Source: Ascaphus truei (lineage: Eukaryota; Chordata; Amphibia; Anura; Ascaphidae). From it: a DNA stretch of 64,000 bases. Made by a program: the position numbers and the translations under genes. The notes beneath the pieces were generated by a model. The model was not told the DNA's origin. It worked only from the letters and a program-made list of their open reading frames with translations, and searched no databases. Location of the stretch: positions 51,062,040 to 51,126,039 of the forward strand of contig CM071568.1 in the NCBI GenBank assembly GCA_036426205.1, given 5' to 3'. Shown one piece after another: positions 11,370 through 21,659 of the stretch. Numbering within the stretch: the stretch's first letter is position 1; every line of letters starts with the position of its first letter.

Positions 11370-11560
11370 TGAAGGCCAAGCTGTCCAGGAGCTGGAAGGT
11401 TAGGCAGGCCCACCCAGGAGGTGGAAGGAGAGGCAGGCCAGCCCAGGAGCTAGAAGGAGAAGCAGGCCCACCCAGGAGGTGGAAGGAGAGGCAGGCCAGC
11501 CCAGGAGCTAGAAGGAGAAGCAGGCCTGCCCAGGAGCTGAAAGGAGAGGTGGTCCTGCCC
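11370..11560 (+). repeat. minisatellite with alternating subunits
   Basis: Tandem 'CAGGAGCTAGAAGGAGAAG' and 'CAGGAGGTGGAAGGAGAGG' units joined by CAGGCCCACC or CAGGCCAGCC. They alternate as a higher-order repeat of roughly 58 bp. Confidence 0.85.
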
Positions 11561-11649
11561 AGTTGCTGACATTTTGACAGGAAGTTAACCCCAACTTTTT
11601 GTCCAGGTCAGCCAGGCCCTCAGAGCTGCTGGGCTCACAACACTTGTCC

Positions 11650-11709
11650 CAGCAGTCCCTCCCTGTCAGCAGTCCCTCCCTGTCAGCAGTCCCTCCCTGT
11701 CAGCAGTCC
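11650..11709 (+). repeat. 17-bp tandem repeat
   Basis: About three and a half copies of CAGCAGTCCCTCCCTGT, nearly perfect. Confidence 0.95.
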
Positions 11710-11719
11710 TGCTGCTAGC

Positions 11720-12889
11720 TTTACTGACAATAACTTGCCCATATTGTTCAATGTACAGTATTTCACACAAGTCCACAGATTTGGTATTACAACTTTTTCA
11801 CTTACTGTATATTTGATTGATTTCTTTTTTTGGTCAAAACAAGCTTCGCTAACAGCTATTCCTTGACACACATTTGCGCTTTCATACTCCTCCAGGATAA
11901 ATCCAGTTTTCAGGCATCCAATATCACATACTGTTTATGTTTTAAATCTAAACAATACCCATTTGGTAGACATCAAACAACAGTTTTCCTTATATCTGCC
12001 TTAAGCAGTTTAAATATTCTGTCCTGTTTACAAAAATTACCATAAGGAGCAGCTTATATAAAGAATATGTACTTCAAAGCCTTTGCCTCAACACTTTATT
12101 GAACAGTTTTTCCTTCATGTTTAGGTTGCACAGACTAAACAGAATAGGTGGTTTACTACTATAAAAAATATAATCTGCCACCAAATCCATCTCAGTATTT
12201 TACCCTAGGAAAGGTCAAACATAGTTGTACAATGCAAAGAAGTGTTTTAAATAATTTATTCCTTTTAAAATGTTTGTACCATGCATGCAGCTGCTGAGCC
12301 ATAATGCTTTCATTAGAGATCACATCTGTGCTGAATTAAAACAGGAGCCTATTCCAGCCACGGAGCAGTTGTCAGGTTGAAAGTTTTTCTTATAGTTCCT
12401 AAAGCTTTTCTAAAACTTGAGACCTAAGACAGAGTACAGGCCTTGTCACGAGCTGGTACTGAGGTTTAAGAACATTCCTCATATGTTATTCACCGTCTGG
12501 CTCCATTCTGGAGGTACATCTCCCTAGTGTTCACTTTATTAGCTTACATACAGATGACTAGCTCTTTTGTTTAGGGTCAAATAAAGAAAAAAAAAGAAAG
12601 AGTAGAAGTTTCAATTTTTTCCCAGACCATCCCTTTTTAAGGCACAACACTTAATGTTGAATTGTTAGTAAAACTCAGACCATGTCTTAAAAATAAGTTA
12701 CTGTAGGACACTTTTCTCTCATTAAATCATAGGCCAGGAAAACATCTGTCTATCTACCTTTCCTCTGTTTAGTCAATTGATGAATGGGAAGTAAATGTAT
12801 ACAGTATATTGAATATGCGATCTAGGACATTTAGTTGTGGCAGTTTTGCTGCTGGCGTTTAGCTGCCACTCACCTCACCGCAGGGACAT
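11720..12889. other. no recognisable feature
   Basis: AT-rich DNA without shared repeats or coding signal that I can recognise. Confidence 0.55.
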
Positions 12890-13420
12890 TTCTGTCTGCA
12901 CAGGATCCGGATCTCGGCACCGCGGAGATGGATAAAACCGCTGCTGTCTCCTGCAGGCTCCGTCTCAGCTTACCAGCATACACGCGCAGGATGACCTGTC
13001 GTGACCTCTACGCGTTTCGTACCAAGTACTTCGTCAGGTACTTGGTACGAATCCGCGGTGCCGAGATCCGGATCCTGTGCAGACACCGCGAGTCTGCTGA
13101 CTGTCTCAGTGTGAGTGTCCGTTTCCCCTTGCCAGTGCCCAACCTTATGGCGGTTTCTATACAAATCTGTTGATAGGTTGTTTTCATGTTTGTTTTTTTC
13201 CTTCATGTTTTTTATATAAATGTTATTGTATTTGTATACTGTGCAGCTTAGGGTTTAGTCTCCATTAGGTGTTCTCCTTAGTAGTACTTAGCCGTCCAGC
13301 TGCACAGCTGTTCTGAGGTGGGGTTGGATCCCCTCAGTTTTTGTGTATTTTTAATAAATTACCTTCCACTAATCCCTGGTGCGCATTTGTGCATTTTTTA
13401 TTATCTTGTATTTCAGGGTG
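12890..13420 (-). mobile_element. Penelope-like element remnant
   Basis: Contains a well-formed hammerhead-like core on the minus strand (13,003-13,038). It sits between perfect 30-bp inverted repeats (12,896-12,925 and 13,053-13,082). A 'TAATAAATTACCTTCC' plus 'TAATCCCTGGTGCGC' stretch follows at about 13,350. No protein remains. The PLE assignment is based on the ribozyme and layout. Confidence 0.6.
13003..13038 (-). ncRNA. hammerhead-ribozyme-like motif
   Basis: The minus strand reads CTGACGA, then AGTACTTGGTAC (stem II GTAC/GTAC), then GAAA, then CGCGTAGAGG. The core CUGANGA and GAAA are intact, and a GUA follows as a possible cleavage triplet. It is the best-conserved of the motifs in the window. 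Confidence 0.7.
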
Positions 13421-13922
13421 CCTTCCCCCCTTTCTAAGGGGGGTTCACCTAGATTTGAGAGTTTCTGGGGAGACGCTTTATGTACATGCTGCAAAGGGAT
13501 CATCCACACCATCACACAGCACGAGCGCTGAATATCCTGTTTTTTCTATCCTATAACTAAACTTGTTTTTTAAGGTGGAAGATTTTTTTTTAATTGGGGT
13601 TGAACTTGTAGTTGTTCACTCTTTCCTGATTTATAGCATGATATATGTGGGATTGCACATATAACTTAAGATAGAGGGGCATGTAGCTAGCCAGTTGGAC
13701 AATGCATGCTTCTTTAAAAAATAAATTAAAAAAAAGAAGCAATTTGCACTTCTTTTAAAATCAAACTTTACTAATTGGGTTTCCTTCTTTTAGAAATCTG
13801 GTGCTATTTGTTGCCTCAGAATGATACTAGTTTTCACCATAGAAACATTGATATATGACTGGCGCTTTGCAGCATCCAGTGCCGCAGAGCTTTCTGGCTA
13901 TGGAATTATATGATCGCTAGTA
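13421..13922. other. mostly unassigned DNA
   Basis: Probably the tail of the preceding PLE remnant up to about 13,560, then AT-rich DNA with no recognisable feature. Confidence 0.4.
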
Positions 13923-14300
13923 CAGATGCAGCGGCCGTTATTCGAACATTTCACACGTTGTATACCTCGGAATACCAATGTCATGGCGCGGGATTTCTTC
14001 CAGCCTTACCGCGTTGACTCGTTTTTATCGAGTGCAGAAAATGGCATTTTAGTGTTCTGGTTTTTAAACACCTGCAAATTGACACAGTAGCACAGTACTG
14101 CACACATTACAATTCATTCATTTCTGCCATGGATACGCGAAGAATTGCACCGAAAGAAATCTTAATCCATGAAATTCAAACACATCAACCGCGGTAAACA
14201 CAGGTGTGCCTGGTGTGATTGGCGAAGTGAATACCGCATGGAATACAACAGAGCACACGAAAACGGCTCAGTGAAATGTTCGAATAACGCACTGCATCTG
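13923..14300. mobile_element. 378-bp TA-flanked MITE, copy 1
   Basis: TA at 13,921-13,922 and 14,301-14,302. Terminal inverted repeats are about 30 bp: CAGATGCAGCGGCCGTTATT on the left against CAGATGCAGTGCGTTATTCG read inward from the right. A second, truncated copy in the opposite orientation lies at 62,700. No coding sequence. Confidence 0.85.
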
Positions 14301-14554
14301 TAAATCTCCCCCTGACATGCAGAATGGAGAGCTGTGGTCAGAATCTCCCTTAGGAATGAGCAAAATGTCCATGACGTTGAGGCATTGTCATAAGACCACC
14401 AGGGTATAGCTATTTCAAGTACATTTTTGAATGTCTGAAACTGTTCATTTGTTTTCAGTTACCACCGGTATTTTTATTAATATATTTTTATTAATAAAAG
14501 CTGCATGATGTAACATGCATGCGTAAACATGTAAGAAACTTGAACAACTAAATG

Positions 14555-14720
14555 AGAGGTCATTCACTAAAGCTGGAGGGTGACAAGCTCAGGAGAAATG
14601 TGAGGAAGTTCTACTTCATGGACTGGGTGGTGAATTTGGGGTTTGCCTCCCAACAGAGGTAGTAGAGGCTAATACAATAATGTAATCCAAAAATCCATGA
14701 AATTGACTGAATGATTTCCT
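14555..14720 (+). pseudogene. CR1/L2-like LINE ORF2 3'-end fragment
   Basis: Translation gives a KLRRNVRKFYFMDWVV block, matching the extreme C-terminus of CR1-group reverse transcriptases (pattern LRxNVRKFYFxxRVVxxWN). The Trp-Asn is lost and a stop follows soon after. About 55 codons remain. It is an isolated 3' fragment and is non-functional. Confidence 0.6.
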
Positions 14721-14759
14721 AGGTAATGTGAGTGCCCATTTGCATGTCATTACCCAGAA

Positions 14760-14990
14760 TCAAAAGCAGGAGTATGGCACACAGCCAAGAGAGTGGGTCA
14801 AAAACAAGAATACAAAATTACTTTATAATGTCCATATTAAAAATGGAGGTGTAGCAACCCTCCTACGCGTTTCGTGAGCGATTGCACTTTATCAAGGAGT
14901 TCATAGAGAGAAAGCAAACAATCCTTATAAAAACTTTCAAAATAGCCATTTAATGGTATTACCCAGAATCCTTGGCTGCAGTGGAAGCAT
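14760..14990 (-). mobile_element. Penelope-like element remnant
   Basis: Contains a hammerhead-like motif at 14,861-14,896 within AT-rich DNA that has no coding part. Assigned by the ribozyme core. Confidence 0.5.
14861..14896 (-). ncRNA. hammerhead-ribozyme-like motif
   Basis: Minus strand: CTTGATAAAGTGC, a spacer, CTCAC (stem II GTG/CAC), GAAA, CGCGTAGGAGG. The CUGAUGA core reads TTGATAA, so two positions deviate. Confidence 0.5.
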
Positions 14991-15097
14991 TGTATGCTGA
15001 GTGACTATGCGGAAAGGCAAGATTGTGGGCCTGTCTCAAACATGTGAACGTGCGCTTAAATTTTTCTTAAAAAAAAAAGAAGAAAATCTTTACTAAA

Positions 15098-15853
15098 TGT
15101 AACCCTGTTTCTCCTACCCAATCTCACATAGGGTCTCCTAGGGGAAATACTACTCCGGTTACATGGCTCTGTATGGTGCATACCTGCTGGTAACAGGGAG
15201 CCCTGGGTCTCCCGCTTGGTGGTAAAGGGGAATAACAGGACAGGCTTCTGGGGTCTTGCCCAAATTCTACTCACAGGTACAGCGCCTCCATCTTGTGCAG
15301 CCCACAGCTGTATGGGGTGAAGTCTCTGCAAAAGAATACGTCCCCCTCCTCCTACTTCAGTCTCAGGCAGGAGGTATATTATAAAAGGTCAGGATGCTTT
15401 ATTTTATCTTCCTTCTCCAGCAGCCACAAATCACAGCAGTTGAAGGTCTTCCCCTTCAGGATGTCCCTGAACTCACTCCCAGCCAAGAGCACCAAGAGTG
15501 GTTCTTGCTCTTCCCCTATCCACTTGTGGGATAGGAGGTATGGTTAACCCACACTCCCCAGAGGGAGGGCCTCAAGCCTGCCAGAGCCCTGACAGCTTGG
15601 TACGGGTATCCTTGCCCCTGTCACGGTAGGGACAGACTGACTAAATCAGGAAGTGCCATGCATTAAGTGCAGCTCCAGTAAGCACCGCTTCTGTGTCTCT
15701 AATTGGACACAGAGCCTGATGACACTACCTTCACTGACACACTGCACAACATGTGTGGGGAAAACCCATGATTGCTCCTGGCAACCTGCCCTTACCAGGT
15801 ATCACTGCCAGGAGGAGGGCAGACCTATAGCCCCAAAACAACCCAGAGCTACA
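15098..15853 (-). mobile_element. solo LTR, family 1 copy B
   Basis: Flanked by a perfect 4-bp duplication TAAA (15,094-15,097 and 15,854-15,857). On the minus strand it starts TGTAGCTC and ends GGGTTACA. An AATAAA lies mid-element, and ATGGAGGCGCTG is shared with two other copies in this window (28,066 and 32,904). No internal region is attached, so it fits LTR-LTR recombination. The superfamily is uncertain (ERV or Ty3/gypsy). Open frames over 15,056-15,856 are chance. Confidence 0.85.
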
Positions 15854-15857
15854 TAAA

Positions 15858-16374
15858 TATAAATGGGCAGGCTATGTCGACCAAATGCTTCTTATCTGCC
15901 GTCAAAATCTTTATTTCTATGAAAAGTCTGATGCGCTGTAGACTGCATTATTTATTGATCTAAAAAAAAAAAGACCTACATGCTACAGTATAATGAAAGT
16001 GAAAAGGGACTGGTATTTGCATTGATTGTTTTTTTCTTAAGAATATGAATGAACTATTTAGGAATAAATAAAATAACTTAATGGCAACTAAGAGTAACAT
16101 TATGTGTGCTGGTTACAGCAAAAATGAGTATAAAACATGCATAGCATTACAGCACATAGTACTTACTGTACATGTATGTGTGGATAAATGAGGGCCGTTG
16201 AACCTATTCTATTCCTCTTTTATAAAGTGGACCCATTGTGAAAATGTATGTGTTCAGTGCAAAGTAACTTTACTTGTATTCTCAAAGGGAAACGTGTATC
16301 TGATGTGTATTAGGTCTTAAATAAATAATCCAACTGTACTCTTTCTTTTCTACATATCACCTGAATTAAAATCT
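15858..16374. other. no recognisable feature
   Basis: AT-rich DNA. Nothing recognised. Confidence 0.55.
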
Positions 16375-16500
16375 AGATTTGAGGCACATAAAAATTAAGA
16401 CATTTGCCTCATGTCACAAGGAGCTGCTGTTAGGGCTCAAATCATCTTACCCCCATTCTAAAGCAGTAATGTTACCATTAGGTCACTTCTATTCAAACAG
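16375..16500 (-). mobile_element. MIR-like SINE
   Basis: The minus strand carries TGATTTGAGCCC (decayed B box), then a GTGACATGAGGCAAATGTC segment, then TGTGCCTCAAAT. These match the order of the MIR core and tail landmarks (GTGACCTTGGGCAAGTC, then TGTGCCTCAG). Confidence 0.55.
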
Positions 16501-17091
16501 TGTCGTGCACCTGAAATAAGGTTATCTATCAAAGTTTCGAGCAGGAAATCTGAGCAATGTTGATATTTAAAAAAACAAAAAAGGAAACATAGGTGGGGGA
16601 AGCACTGGATTAACAAAAATAAATAATAAAATCATATTCTGCATGGGTAATTCAGTCAAGGGACTGACAATCATTGATTCAAACTCCTGGGGGTAGGGTT
16701 GATCAAAATTAGATCTATGCAGGTTTCTGCTCTGAAAGCCCCTTATTCAATATGGTCTGATGAGGTCTTCCCCTTGCTTCAAAAGATTTAGGGGCCTATG
16801 CAGAAAGTGGCGAAAAATTGCATTCGCCAGGGTTTTAATTCGCCAGGTTTTTGGCGTGTTAACCTCGCTGTATGCAGAGAGGGCCGAATCCCTGGCGAAT
16901 GAATGCATCACCACCATTTGATATAATGGCGAGTAACCGGTGGCGAGACGGCTGCCTGGCGAGAAGCTGCCGAGAAGCCGTCCCCTGGCGAGTTGTGTTT
17001 GCAGCAGAGAGAGATCCGCTGCTCTCTCGGCGCAAACATCAGCACATGAAAAATTATTTTAAATATATTTTTATTCATACTGTACATGTGC

Positions 17092-17331
17092 AGGGGGTCT
17101 CCAGAGCTGACCCGCATTGTTTTCAGGTCCGGGGACCCCCTGCTTCCCGAGATACAGGCCCCTTTATAAGGTGCTGGTATCCCTCTGCATTTAAAGGTCC
17201 CGATCACGTGACCGCGGAATGTAAAAAAAGCAGAGGGATACCGGCACCCCCTAAAGGGGCCTGTATCTCGGGAAGCAGGGGGTCCCCGGACCTAAAACCA
17301 AAGCGGTTCAGCTCCGGAGACCCTCTGCACA
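17092..17331. repeat. hairpin module
   Basis: The left arm (17,092-17,168) contains 'GTCCGGGGACCCCCTGCTTC' and the right arm (17,253-17,331) its reverse complement. The arms are about 78 bp and highly similar, with a loop of about 85 bp. A transcript would form a long stable stem. Confidence 0.9.
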
Positions 17332-17584
17332 TCTACAGTATAAATAAAACACACATATCAATACACAATCATTCCTTACCTTAGCGCCTATGTGCTACGG
17401 TAACGAAGCAACATTAATGTATTTTTAATAATAGTGTACAGTGAGCAGGGGGTCTCTGAGCCACAAATAAATGCGGTTCAGCTCAGGGGGCCCCCTGCTC
17501 CCGTACAATATTATTAAAATACAGAAATGCCGCTTCATTACCATAGCGTATAGCCGCTAAGGCAATGAATGGTTAAGGCAGAAT

Positions 17585-17620
17585 AGCATGTTTATTGGGG
17601 ACAATTGCCCCCAATAAACA
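17585..17620. repeat. collapsed hairpin
   Basis: 'TGTTTATTGGGG' faces 'CCCCCAATAAACA' across a short loop. It occupies the place held by the 234-bp palindrome in the relic at 1936, as if that palindrome had been deleted down to its base. Confidence 0.7.
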
Positions 17621-17814
17621 TTGCAATAAACAACATACACCCACTGTGTATTTGAAATACATAAACAAGAATAAATACATTAAATACATATAGCACTTAC
17701 CCATTACCGGTTGCCACGATGAAGGCCATCCTCATCTTCATCCTGGCCATGCCCCCTCCGCTGCTGCAAAACAGACACAACAATGAAAACATCCAAAGTA
17801 ATGTCCCCTAACCC

Positions 17815-17862
17815 CTTAATCACCATAGCGGTTATTAACCGCTACAGTCATTAAGGGGTTAA
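17815..17862. repeat. 48-bp palindrome
   Basis: Arms of the form CCTTAATCACCATAGCGG and CCGCTACAGTCATTAAGG around TTATTAA. The same motif lies at 2466-2513, and at the centres of the palindromes at 1936 and 19,636. Confidence 0.85.
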
Positions 17863-17959
17863 CCCACCCGCACCAACTGAGGACTCCTCGGTCTCTTCTT
17901 TGTGGGAACTCCATCCCTACTCTGATTAGCTCTAGTATACCATGTGACAAAGGTTTGGG

Positions 17960-18260
17960 GAAGAAAGGATGTGACGTCATTGAAAGCCTGTCACATGTTA
18001 CTAGAGCCAATCAGAGTAGTAGTTCCCACGCTCTGATTGGCTACCGTACCATGTGTGGACGGCCATGTTTCTTTTAATGACGTCATCTTAAAGGCAATTG
18101 AAGCAAAGCCATTCTGATTGGCTGTGCTTTCATTGCCTTTAAGTGACGTCATCATTTTTTTTTATCGGCCAAAACACATGGTTTTCATGGCCCAATCATG
18201 GCCGTGGGAACCATATGACGAAATTGTGACGTCATAGGCCTTTAAAAGCCTATGTCGTCT
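17960..18260 (+). promoter_or_regulatory. CRE/CCAAT-rich promoter-like block
   Basis: Four perfect CRE octamers TGACGTCA occur at 17,972, 18,078, 18,144 and 18,227. CCAAT/ATTGG boxes lie at 18,007, 18,036, 18,117 and 18,192. A TATA-like CTTTAAAAG follows about 10 bases after the last CRE. Downstream (18,260-18,420) is a purine-rich stretch of GAAGAAG character with no convincing protein. CRE, CCAAT and TATA boxes are established RNA polymerase II promoter elements. Activity here is inference. Confidence 0.55.
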
Positions 18261-19510
18261 CATTTTGAAACCAGCCACCGAGGAGGAAGGACCTCCTACT
18301 GAAGAAGAAGGCCAGGGCGTGGCCGAAGACGGGAAGAAGACCCCGGAAGAAGATAGAAGAAAGAAGAATACAGATGAAGATGTATTAAAATTACAAGACC
18401 CGTGGATTGATTTGGATTTTTAGATTAATGTTTATTTTTTTATGGTTTGTTATTTTATGGGTTCCTGTGCCTGGTGGTTTTGCACGTGAGTAACCAGTTC
18501 AACGGGAGTCGGTGGGGGCAAGTAATGATAAGTGAATTAAATAAATGTATTTAATTGAACTTGTTAATTTTTTTAAATTCTTTTCTTTACATGTTTATTT
18601 AATTATCAGTGGTATATAATTTCTTGCCACTGTATGTATGTATGTCTAGAGAGATATATACATACAGGGTAAGAAATGATAGTGTTTTAAAAGCTTGATT
18701 TGATGTGTTTTTAATTATTTTGGCTATGCTGCTATGCTTAAATGTATGTTTAAAGTCTTTTAAAATGAGATAGATGTAATCGTTGCTATTGTATGTTGTA
18801 TAAGAGGTCAGGGTTAGCCTTGGTTGTCAATTTTTTATGCTTCTTGGTACTTGTATATTTTCACAGGCTACATTGCTCAGTTGCAGGTTTGAATTAGTTA
18901 ATTGTTTAATTGTTAGGGATGTAATGTAAATTGTTTAGGGATGGAATGTAAATTGTTTAGGGATGTTATTAATGAATGGTAATTGATTTATGTTTACCGG
19001 ATTGGTTACAATAGTATATTTGTTTGGAGTTATCTGTATTTTGCTTGCAATGTTATTGTTAACATTCATTTGCAGAATGTATATGGTGCATAGATTGTAT
19101 GCATCATATCTACAATGTAAATGCAATGTGTTGATTGTGATTTGAGGTTTTTCATTGGCATTTGATCTTTTTGATTGTAATATCAGTTAGGATTATGAAA
19201 GGTAATTTATTGTATTGTAGTGTGTATTTATGGAGAACTGTTATTTTGAGTACAGTATGCTTTTGATAACCCTTCTACATTTATTTTTATATTGGTTCAT
19301 CATGTGTGTGTGTATATATATATATATATCTTATTTCTTTAAAAGTATGTATGTCTTTATTCATTAATTTGGGGGGGGGCACATAATTGGTACTGCCGGC
19401 CTGCGGATAACACCCGAGGGCCCCCGCTGGCCTATAGTATCATTGATGTGCATATATGTGTATGTTAGGGGTTATAGGGGTTGTTGTTTTATATATATAG
19501 ATATAAATAT

Positions 19511-19511
19511 T

Positions 19512-19554
<43 letters not shown>

Positions 19555-19565
19555 TATATATATAT
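19511..19565. repeat. (TA)n tract
   Basis: Near-continuous TA repeat inside the Harbinger-type element. A shorter one lies at 19,314-19,330. Confidence 0.9.
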
Positions 19566-19635
19566 TTATATTCATTAATTTTATTATCATTTAGATTATT
19601 TATTTAGTGTGGGCGCTGTGTGTGATTATTCTTCA

Positions 19636-19866
19636 TTGTGGGTATCGGGGGTGGGTGAAGGGTGGTATTAGCCCCAACGGTGGTTGTTTAGGGCTTGCGG
19701 GGGGGTAGCGGGAGGGGTTAACCACTTCATGACCGTAGCGGTATTAACTGCTACGGTCATGAAGGGGTTAAGTGACACAAAAAGAGTATCCGCAACCCCC
19801 CCGCAAGCCCTAAACTCACACCAAGGGCCAAATACCACCTTCACCCACACCCGCTACCCACAATAA
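19636..19866. repeat. 231-bp palindrome
   Basis: Nested complementary blocks run outward from the centre near 19,745: GACCGTAGCGG with CTGCTACGGTC, GTTAACCACTTCATG with CATGAAGGGGTTAA, GGGCTTGCGGGGGGG with CCCCCCCGCAAGCCC, and GGTGAAGGGTGGTATT with AATACCACCTTCACC. It is homologous to 1936-2169. Mirror-image open frames appear on both strands and are not genes. Confidence 0.9.
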
Positions 19867-20495
19867 AGCTGGCACGGTGGGTTAACCCCTTCATTGCCTT
19901 AGCGGTTACCCGCTAAGGTAATGAAGTGGGCTGTCCATGCATTTTTCCTGCCTCGGATGCATGCCGGGGGGCTCCGGTGCTGGTATCAGCTCTGGAGACC
20001 CCCGGCATCAATCACAGCCAGGAAAAGGGCCTGATTTTTTTTATGGCCCCTATCGCCGCTCAGCTCCAGCTTCTTGCCAACTTTATTTGGCGGAGCTATT
20101 TGGAGAACATCTCTCCATTTTATTGGCACGATCAGCAGCGAGATGCTGATCGGGGCTACCTGCATACGACGGGTTTTAAAACTGGCGAGATATTGCTTCT
20201 CGCCACCCGCGCGGCGAGTTTTTAAAACACAAAAAAAACCTGGCGGTTTTTCCTCATCTCGCAAGTTTCTCGCCATTTACTGAATTGCTGTAGGCATATT
20301 TGCTGAAAACCTGGCGAGATTGTGCTTCTCGCTGCTCTCTGCATAGGCCCCTTAATCTCAATTCATTTGAAATGGTCTGGAAAACTTCATATGCAAGGGG
20401 AATATGGCTTCAAAGCATATTGAATAAAGCCATTGGCTTGAACAGATAAATGGTAGACAATTAGAAGCAGGAAGGGGATATATATATATTTAAGT

Positions 20496-20557
20496 AATAA
20501 TCCCCGAAGAACAGGGCATTACTGGCCAGTAATGCCCTGTTCTGAGGGGATTATTAC
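20496..20557. repeat. palindrome with a perfect 34-bp core
   Basis: The core at 20,509-20,542 is a perfect loopless palindrome (half-site GAACAGGGCATTACTGG). It is flanked by TAATAATCCCC and GGGGATTATTA. It may be one end of an element whose other end is the hairpin at 21,563. Confidence 0.9.
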
Positions 20558-20659
20558 TATTATAGGCTAAATGTAGGCTTATTTCATAAAAAAAATAGAC
20601 ACTTTTGTAAAGATATACAACTCGGAACTACGCTGATGCACCTGTGTAGGAAAAAGAAG

Positions 20660-21170
20660 TAAAGTAGCAAATGAGAGGGGAGAGTGGTGGAGGGGGAAGA
20701 CGTTAGGGTGGGAAAAGAGAGGTGAGGGGGGGAGGAAGAGAGGTGAGGGGGAGGAGAGGTGAGGGGAGGCACTTGTGGGGGAGAAGAGATAGGTGAGTGG
20801 GGATTGAGGGAGGTGGTGGAGGATGGGAGAGGTGAGGGTGAGAGCAAGGGGAGCGAGGTGAGGGGGGGATCGAGGTGAGAGGGGAAGCGAGGGGGGAAGC
20901 AAGGTGAGGGGGGAGCGAGCGCGAGGAGAGAGGTGAGGGGGGCAGAGGTGAGTGGGGGGAAAGGTGAGGGGGGAGGGAGAGGGTAGGGGCAGAGGTGAGG
21001 GGGAGAGGTGACGGGTTGGGGGAGGTGTTGAGGGGGAAAGGGATGAAAAGTGGGGGGGAGAAGAGGGGAGGTGTTGTGGGGGTTAAGGAAAGAGAAGAAG
21101 GGGGGAGAAGAGGGGAGGGTGAGAGGTGGGTAAAGGGGAGAATGGGAAGAGAAGTGGGGAGGACAGCGAT
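20660..21170 (+). repeat. purine-rich minisatellite
   Basis: Degenerate units of GAGGTGAGGGGGGAGC/AAGAG. Almost no pyrimidines except T in GGTG. Open frames on either strand are composition artefacts. Confidence 0.9.
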
Positions 21171-21319
21171 TTTAACTACAAACTAAAAAAAAAACAGATA
21201 AAAATGACCTTAGCAAAAGCTATGCAAGTGGTGGAAGAAATATTACTTTGTTGCAAGTAACAAAGTTACTATTTGGGACCCGCCAGCTTCTGACAGCAAT
21301 AGCAGGAGAGGGAGGGGTG

Positions 21320-21490
21320 GAGAGTGAGAAAGTCTGCATGTGCTGTGTGTGAGAGAGCCTGCATGTAATGTGTGAGAGAGCCTGCATGTGCTGTGTGAGA
21401 GAGCCTGTTTGAGAGTGCCTGCATGTGCTGTGTGAGAGAACCTGTGTGAGAGTGCCTGCATGTGCTGTGTGAGAGAGCTTGTGTTGCGTA
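21320..21490 (+). repeat. short tandem repeat array
   Basis: Repeated 'GCCTGCATGTGCTGTGTGAG' units with GAGAGA spacers, about five copies of variable length. Confidence 0.85.
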
Positions 21491-21562
21491 CTATGAGAGG
21501 AGAGGAACAGAGATGCCGCGCTCCCCCTGCATCTCTGAAAGGTGAGTAGGTAGGGTGCCAAA

Positions 21563-21599
21563 AATTCCGGGCATTACTGAATGAATAATGCCCGGAATT
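21563..21599. repeat. hairpin related to 20,496 palindrome
   Basis: AATTCCGGGCATTA and its exact reverse complement are separated by nine bases. Another CAGTAATGCCC lies at about 21,630. Both share GGGCATTACTG with the palindrome at 20,509. Confidence 0.8.
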
Positions 21600-21659
21600 C
21601 TAACCAATCAGAGGGCAGGGATTTCAGTAATGCCCAGAATTTTACTGCTTTAGCCTATA

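Larger units (their letters stand above)
16791..20351. mobile_element. 3.56-kb Harbinger-type nonautonomous transposon
   Basis: Complete element with TTA on both sides (16,788-16,790 and 20,352-20,354). The terminal repeat is GGGGCCTATGCAGA at both ends, and complementarity continues imperfectly for about 40 bp. The outer 200-300 bp at each end carry many GGCGA/TCGCC motifs, possible transposase sites. The interior holds a hairpin module (17,092-17,331), a collapsed hairpin (17,585-17,620), a 'GCGGTTATTAACCGC' palindrome (17,815-17,862), a CRE/CCAAT block (17,960-18,260), TA tracts and a 231-bp palindrome (19,636-19,866). No transposase or Myb-like frame was recognised. The superfamily is inferred from the TWA duplication and G-rich ends. 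A second copy begins at about 63,065. Confidence 0.85.

Noticed and set aside
19668..19866. Mirror-image open frames on both strands containing FMTVAV
   Set aside because: The region is a palindrome, so each strand encodes nearly the same peptide; there is no coding signature.
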